DNA of 64,000 nt, taken from NCBI GenBank assembly GCA_025618425.1, contig CM046836.1:14179703-14243702 (forward strand). Reading direction: 5' to 3'. Position 1 is the first letter of the stretch; each line of letters starts with the position of its first letter. The notes under the pieces were generated by a model. The model did no database searches, had not been told where the DNA came from, and saw only the letters and a program-made list of their open reading frames with translations. The DNA comes from Heliocidaris tuberculata. Lineage: Eukaryota; Echinodermata; Echinoidea; Camarodonta; Echinometridae. The translations under genes and the position numbers were made by a program. Of the stretch, positions 58,525 to 64,000 are shown in pieces.

Positions 58525-61500
58525 TATTATTATTATCATTTTCATTAGGCTATTTTTATTATAATGATGACATTATTAGGCGACTATGAAAAAGAGTTCT
58601 CGTACCCTGTCGCCCTAGTCTTGGAGTCAGGATTCCCGAAATAGCCACCCCATAAAATTTGACTTCCTGAAGGCTACTAGGGGTCATCATCAAAATAATT
58701 AACAAAACAGCCCAACCGTAGCCGTCGCTTCCTAAACACTAACACATCATCCGAATATTGTGCCATTTTCATTTTGGAGGGTTTCTAAAGTATTCTAAAG
58801 TACTAGTATTATGTGTTATCAATATGTATATTGATGTGACTTACCGACAGAAAACGGGGTGACTCGGCGGGCTTTGTCAGAGTCAAACGTCAGGTCCTCG
58901 CCGTTCCGTTTCAAGAATCGTGTGGCATCGAAGACTTGTGGATCTTTCCAATCAGCAGGGTTGTTATGCATGCCCCACAGGTTAGGCATAACGGTGCTTC
59001 CCTTCTTGATGTCGTATTCACCGATCTTCACGTCAGCAGATGCTACATGCCCAACTCCCAGTGGAGCAACCGGGTGAAGTCGGATGGTTTCGGTGAGGAA
59101 GGACATCATACGCGGAAGACTCATGCGATCATCGTACTTGACGTCGCCACCAAAGTCATTGATTTCCTTGCGAATCTGAGATACGGGAGGCATGGGTTTC
59201 AAGAGTTGAAGGTAACATTAAGGGCGGATCCTGGATTGTTTGAAGAGGAGGATCAAAGTCTAGCTCAGTGGAGGAGGAGGAGGAAGGGATGGTACTAAAG
59301 CTTCGTCCGTCTAGCCTAGGTCGACTTTTGTCATGTCTGTATGCCTATCTTTTCTATGGTCTTTACATCATAGATAGATAAAGGGCCATGGGAAAGGGTT
59401 GGTAAAGGCTTCCATGCCCCCTCCCCCTTGACAAAAAAAAAGACAAAATTTTATCCAGTCACATTTATAAAAACTGAAACTAATTAGAGCTTTTATTTCA
59501 GGTTTATCATAACTTCAACATAGACCTATTTTATGCAGTTTGATCATTTTGCTCCCCTATAATATCCTACCTATTCCACTGGTTTATTTATCAACACAAA
59601 CAAAAACACAAACACACACACCCGCAGTCCGCACGTACGCACGTACGCACCTAGCGAGATTGATTCGGATAGAGCTGACGGGATTTCTGAAATCGAATTT
59701 CCTTTTTGTGTGTGGGCGTGTGTGGGTGTGTGTGTGTGTGTGTACGTCAGGGGGATCCATTGTCTCCGTATTTGTTTCTTTTAGTTATAGAAGTGTTGGC
59801 ACTTGCAATTCGTAAAGCACATAATACAAACGGGATACAAATAGGACATATTGAATTGAAGTTAACTATGCATGTATGTAGATGATATGACTATGTTTTT
59901 GAAAGATTTAGAATCAATACAAAATCTAGAAAAGGTGTTAAATACGTTTTGGAGATTATCAGGATTAAAAGTGAACAAAAACAATACAAAGATATTGATG
60001 TTAGGTCCTCGTAAAAATATAAGAAATACGTTTTCACTGGGAAAGCAGGTAGAAGTTGTTAAAATACTTGGGATATATTTTTCTATAGACGTAAATATAA
60101 AGGAGGAGATGAATTATAAAGAAATATTAAGTAAAATCAAAAGATTATTAGGCTGGTGTAAACAGCGCGATTTGACCCTTACTGGTAAAATACAATTGTT
60201 GAAAGTATTTGCCTTATCTAAACTTATATATGTCTCTTCTGTATTATTGGTACCAACTTGGGTTTATAAAGAAGTTGAAAAAATTAGTTTTGATTTCATA
60301 TGGAGAGGTCATGATAAGATTAAAAGAAATATCCTTTATTTGACTTATAATCACGGAGGTTTAAAAATGATGAATTTTAGAGATATGATTAAGGCACAAA
60401 GAATAATGTGGATTAAGAGACTAATCTATGAAGACAGTAATATGAAATGGAAAAAATATTTTGACCATATATTCCAGTCAATTGGAGGAAGATTTATATT
60501 TTTATGTGATTATGATGAAAGATTTTCATATTCAGGCGCCTCCATTGTACTTGGAATATTTGAATATTTGGCATGACTTAAGAGAGAACAGAATTATTAC
60601 TAGTAACTTAGGAAATCAAATGATTTTTAATAATACTTTAATCCGTTTTGGCCGGAAAACGCTATTTAATAGGAAACTATTTGAGGCTAATATATATCAA
60701 ATTAAGCATGTTGTAGATAAAGAAGGCCATTTAAGGCCAGTTAGCTATTTTTTACAAAAAGGTCTTGATGCCAACGATTTATTCTACATTAGTAGCATTT
60801 ATTCAGCATTGCCGATGAATTTGAAAGAGAAAAGGAAAAAAGACGAAAAGATAAATGACGCGATCGATTACTCGGAATTAATGTATAAAGTAAGCGATAA
60901 AATAATATCATATGAAGGACTGACTTCTAAATTATGTTATAAAATCTTTATAGATAATATAAAGGAAACCTTTGCGTTTAGACACGCGGAAATAGCACAT
61001 TTAAATACTATATCTGGAATTGCGACTTCCTTTTTGACCCCGAGATTATGCACTTTGGATGGTAAATTACGTGAATTTCAGTTTAGATTATTACACAGTA
61101 TCCTATATTGCAATGATAAACTGTATCAGTTTGGCTATATATCATCTAACTTATGTTCTTTCTGTGGAAAGGAAATTGAGGTATACAACCACTTATTTAT
61201 GAATTGTCAATTTGTTAAAAAATTGTAGCAAGAAATAGGGGAACAAATGAAATTGATGCACTTAGATACTTTAAAATGGGAGGAGATTTTGGTTGGGTTA
61301 GATGGAAAATCAGAAAAGCACATGTATATTAACCACTTAATTATACTCATAAAATATATGATATACAATGCGAGATCAAAAGGAACGCCCCCAACAAAGA
61401 AAGAAATCTATAATGCACTTTTAGAAAGTAAGGATAATGAACATAAAAAGGCAATAGCTCGAAATAAGTTAAGTCTACATCAAAAGAAATGGAATTATTT

Positions 61501-62403
61501 TGAATGTTGGACGGAAGGAGGGCATACACGATAATATCACAAACAGTTTTAAAGAAATTATATTCATTATTACAATTGCCCTATATACTTTGAATTTGCA
61601 CCTATCAGGTTTTAATCTATACCTTGTTCAGTTAAATTGTACTATTGTTGTTTATTTATGGATGGCACGTTATGGAAATATATAATTTGTATTGTGTTTA
61701 TTGCCATGTTGAATTATATTGTGTAATTAATGCTCAATTTGTAATTATTCGTTTTGAAAAACTGAATCAAGGAATAAAAAAATTATGAAAAGAAAAAAAA
61801 AAGTGTGTGTAAATATTTCGTTCCTCCTTTCCGACAATACTGGATCCGCCGCTGTTTTTAATGACTACTATTAGCAACAGTTTTACATTTTTAAAGCAAA
61901 CACAACTGCCTATAATGACACCCGGGCGCACTACATCATGAATATGAAATAGGTCTAGTATTGATATTAACAAAAGCTAACAAATCAAAATATTAACAAT
62001 AACCAAATTAAATGCTTTATGAGTAAGCACACGGCAGATGCTGATTTCTTTTTTCAGCTCCCCATATGTTTTCTGTAATTTAAGTTAGCCTAATTGTCTT
62101 GGTAGTTGGTATTTCCAAATTCACTGAGCTATATCCTGGCTCTAAAGGTCCAACTATTACCTCTTCTTGGATCTCCTGATTGGTGGCCAGGTAGTAGATA
62201 TTCCAGCGGATGGCCTGCGGAAGTGAGTTAGAGCTGGCGAAAAACAAGTCGAGCACGAGACGCCATCCGTCCTCCGGGTGGGCTATAGGTGTTTCGAGGT
62301 TATTGATGTAATCACTGTACAGTCGTACAAGACTGGTCTGTCGGTCCTCGCTGATCCTGGACGCGTCCCCAAGGGCCTTGACGTATGCAGCAAAACCTTC
62401 CAT
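58242..62403 (-). CDS. Cytochrome P450, clan 2-like (CYP gene B, 3' half)
   Basis: Three exons (62403-62161, 59175-58845, 58423-58242) have exactly the lengths (243, 331, 182) and phases of CYP gene A exons 4-6, so the two genes are duplicates. They encode the I-helix through the C-terminus. The K-helix is the canonical ETIRLHP. The haem loop is FSVGLRSCPG. The I-helix reads ASSNS, lacking the Gly, acid and Thr usually found there. No homologues of exons 1-3 appear up to the window end at 64000, so the gene is 5' truncated or its start lies beyond the window. The 3 kb intron holds a LINE. Substrate unknown. Confidence 0.85.
58470..58545. repeat. (ATT)n microsatellite
   Basis: Long ATT run in the last intron of CYP gene B. 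Confidence 0.93.
58845..59175 (-). CDS. CYP gene B exon: K-helix and PERF region
   Basis: 331 bases, acceptor CGTATCTCAG, donor GTAAGT. Encodes IRKEINDFGGDVKYDDRMSL, FLTETIRLHPVAPLG, GEYDIKKGSTVMPNLWGMHN, WKDPQVFDATRF and VTPFSV. The ExxR (ETIR) is intact. Confidence 0.96.
59705..59743. repeat. (TG)n microsatellite at the LINE insertion site
   Basis: GT-rich tract ending in pure (GT)n. The LINE begins directly after it, and GTGTGTGTA reappears after the LINE poly-A. Confidence 0.95.
59745..61802 (+). mobile_element. 5'-truncated L1/Tx1-like LINE with poly-A tail
   Basis: Conceptual translation begins with the reverse-transcriptase block RQGDPLSPYLF (from 59745), then the catalytic YVDD (about 59875-59886), LSGLKVNKNNTKIL and a C-terminal C-x2-C-x8-H-x4-C zinc knuckle (CSFCGKE...HLFMNC, about 61153-61206). 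The reading frame is broken by two frameshifts (just before 59872 and near 60540) and a TAG at 61226-61228, so it is dead. The tail ends in ten A (61793-61802). It is flanked by the 9-bp duplication GTGTGTGTA (59736-59744 and 61803-61811). Inserted antisense in an intron of CYP gene B. Confidence 0.95.
61812..62160. other. Intron sequence of CYP gene B after the LINE
   Basis: Non-coding. A CTGGATCCGCCGCTG word at about 61841-61855 looks like one end of a CAGTGGCGGATC-type MITE. Confidence 0.4.
62161..62403 (-). CDS. CYP gene B exon: I-helix
   Basis: 243 bases, 81 codons, acceptor TGATGTGGCAG, donor GTAATA. Contains RQTSLVRLYSDYINNLETPI, HPEDGWRLVLDLFFASSNSL, then IRWNIYYLATNQEIQEE. ASSNS stands where AGx(D/E)T is expected. 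Confidence 0.93.
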
Positions 62404-63160
62404 CTGCCACATCACAAATGAACTTTTTGCGTTACGTGTTTAAAAAATCTCAGAGTAATGTTAGCATTCTGAGAATTAGTTTTTATCAGGAGGTGCACTA
62501 TATTCAAAGCCGGGAATACCTAGGCTTATAAGGGAACAATGTCGCCAAGCATGCCAAGGGGCTGAAATCTCTTGCCGGTATAGTGATCTTTCCTTCTCTG
62601 AATTTTGCGATCAAGCAAAATGTTTTGACATTTTGACATCAATCTCCAAAGTATACAACATTAGATACAAATCATGTAAAACTACAAACACACCTCATTG
62701 GCATGACTGTGCGAATATGAAGTGGCAGGGGCCCCCAAAATAGGAAATACTGGGGCCAAAAGCACAAGAAGTAACACTTTTCAGAATTGTGTCACGGAAT
62801 CACTTGATTGTGTACAACGTCAAAGGCGTATGAGGCGAGGGGTGTCGGGGTGCTGCAGTCCCTCCCCCTCCCCCCATCCCGAGAATTTAGAAAATGCCAA
62901 CTTATATTCCGGCAACCGTCGCCTCATAACTATTTGGGCAACGATCGACTCGTGCCCGGAAATCCTCCATTCAGAGGTACCAAATATAATTTTTTAAACA
63001 TCTTATCAAGCATATGTTGATGACGAATAACACTTGACCATGATACTGTCCTAAATCTTTTCTCGCTTCATTTAGAAACAAGAAAGTTGATATTCGGGCG
63101 AGATGTCTCAGTCAACCCCCCCCCCCCCCCCCAGCGAAAAAAGCAACCCCCAAAACGTAA
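62404..63160. other. Sequence upstream of CYP gene B, no exon seen
   Basis: I searched for P450 exon 1-3 signatures (PPGP hinge, FSDRG, NDGALW, TIRDNG) on the - strand and saw none. Poly-C lies at about 63117-63132. Confidence 0.5.
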
Positions 63161-63308
63161 GATCAAATATATTTATAAATAGTGGCTTTCATGACAGGAC
63201 CTACCAAAAGTGAGTACAATTATTGCAAAGTTATAATTTTTCAATAATTGTTGGGCTATTCACTTTTAGGTCCTGTCATCATGAAGGCCACTATTAATAT
63301 ATTTGATC
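63161..63308. mobile_element. Foldback MITE with GATCAAATATAT ends
   Basis: GATCAAATATATTTATAAATAG to its inverse ending at 63308. Inner arms TCATGACAGGACCTACCAAA and its inverse TTTAGGTCCTGTCATCATGA are nearly perfect. 148 bp. Confidence 0.88.
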
Positions 63309-63409
63309 TTTTTTTGTTTGTTTGTTGTTGTTTTTCCCGCGGGGGGGGGGGGGGTGCTGAGACATTGCTATAGCAATGCCCAAACTGTGATAAATATTAC
63401 TGCCGCATA

Positions 63410-63720
63410 GGCTAATTGTCTTCACGGGCTTGATTAGCGCAGGTACTAGATAAGGCAACTGAAAAGACAGCTCGTGAGCATCATGCATCAGACAAGAGGC
63501 GTCATTACTTTGCTTGACGTAGGACGGCGTCAGGGAATGCTGCGTACTTGATGAGTAACTGCAAAGTAAGCAGTGTAGGGCTGTAAGCCTACATATTTCG
63601 TTCATCAATTACAGGTGTATGGGCTGACTGCCTTTATGAGCTCGATTGGCGCAGGTAATAACGCCATCGAAATGACACCTCGTGTTCGACGGGCATTTAT
63701 ATATAAGACTGTGAAAAAAT
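63410..63720. promoter_or_regulatory. Segment upstream of CYP gene B homologous to 52689-52890
   Basis: TTGACGTAGGACGGCGTCAG (63514) and CGCAGGTAATAACGCCATCG (63650-63669) match the segment upstream of CYP gene A in the same order and orientation. A further GATTAGCGCAGGTA lies at about 63432. TTTATATATAAG at 63696-63707 follows at a TATA-like distance. The role is unproven. Confidence 0.4.
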
Positions 63721-64000
63721 GCAGTTTAATACAAGATGCGGACTAGGCAGGTGGTCTGGGGGCCAACGTTTGTTCTTTGTGAGATGTATAAGATAGATTT
63801 TTAAACATGCTTAAATGAACTCTTTGTAATCCAATAATAATTAATGTATGATTTCGGAAAACAGATGTCGATTTTATTTTTCTCCTTGTGCAAAAAAGAT
63901 GGGGTGTTTAAAATTAAGCCCCTAGAGTCCCTTTCCCTGATCTTATTCCCTGACATTATTGAAATTATAATAAGAATAATTTCTCTGTACAACGTTCCAA
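63721..64000. other. Right edge, nothing recognised
   Basis: AT-rich, with no coding or repeat signature that I can support. Confidence 0.4.

Noticed and set aside
58859..59298. + strand 72- and 120-codon frames
   Set aside because: Shadows of the CYP gene B K-helix exon.
59540..59815. 91-codon + strand frame over the LINE start
   Set aside because: It runs through AC and TG repeats. The true LINE frame is a different one, starting at RQGDPLSP.

Overview
The window looks like nuclear DNA of a marine invertebrate deuterostome, most likely an echinoderm such as a sea urchin. This is an inference. It rests on an intron-rich PKA regulatory subunit very close to vertebrate RI-alpha, clan-2-type cytochrome P450 genes, very frequent TACATGTA-type words, and many short inverted-repeat transposons. 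No bacterial operons, rRNA genes or CRISPR arrays were seen.

About 4.0-39.3 kb (+ strand) is one gene: the type I cAMP-dependent protein kinase regulatory subunit (PRKAR1A/B orthologue). Eleven coding exons (4719-36529) join in frame, with GT-AG borders at every junction, into 349 residues. They give the RRRRGAF pseudosubstrate inhibitor and two complete cAMP-binding domains. The first coding exon in the window does not encode the dimerization/docking (D/D) domain. It encodes a 23-residue basic N-terminus after an in-frame stop, so it looks like an alternative first exon for a monomeric form that cannot bind AKAPs. The usual D/D exon must lie left of the window, if it exists. The introns carry tandem repeats and foldback elements, several bounded by TTAA, plus a tRNA-derived SINE.

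About 39.6-41.3 kb is a C-depleted degenerate repeat followed by a complete tRNA-Arg(CCT) gene (- strand) with an oligo-T terminator.

About 41.9-64 kb holds two related P450 genes on the - strand in dense repeats. CYP gene A (43874-49491) has all six coding exons of a 490-residue clan-2-like P450. A probable frame-shifting insertion has damaged its C-helix, and its I-helix reads AGVNT. CYP gene B (58242-62403) shows only the last three exons, with an I-helix reading ASSNS. Its 3 kb intron carries a 5'-truncated L1/Tx1-like LINE with a poly-A tail and a 9-bp target-site duplication. Several hAT-like MITEs with 7-8 bp duplications lie around the genes, one with a second element nested inside it. 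Homologous non-coding segments lie upstream of both P450 genes.

The two gene systems are not obviously linked in function: one is cAMP signalling, the other is haem-enzyme metabolism in a small, partly decaying duplicated family.
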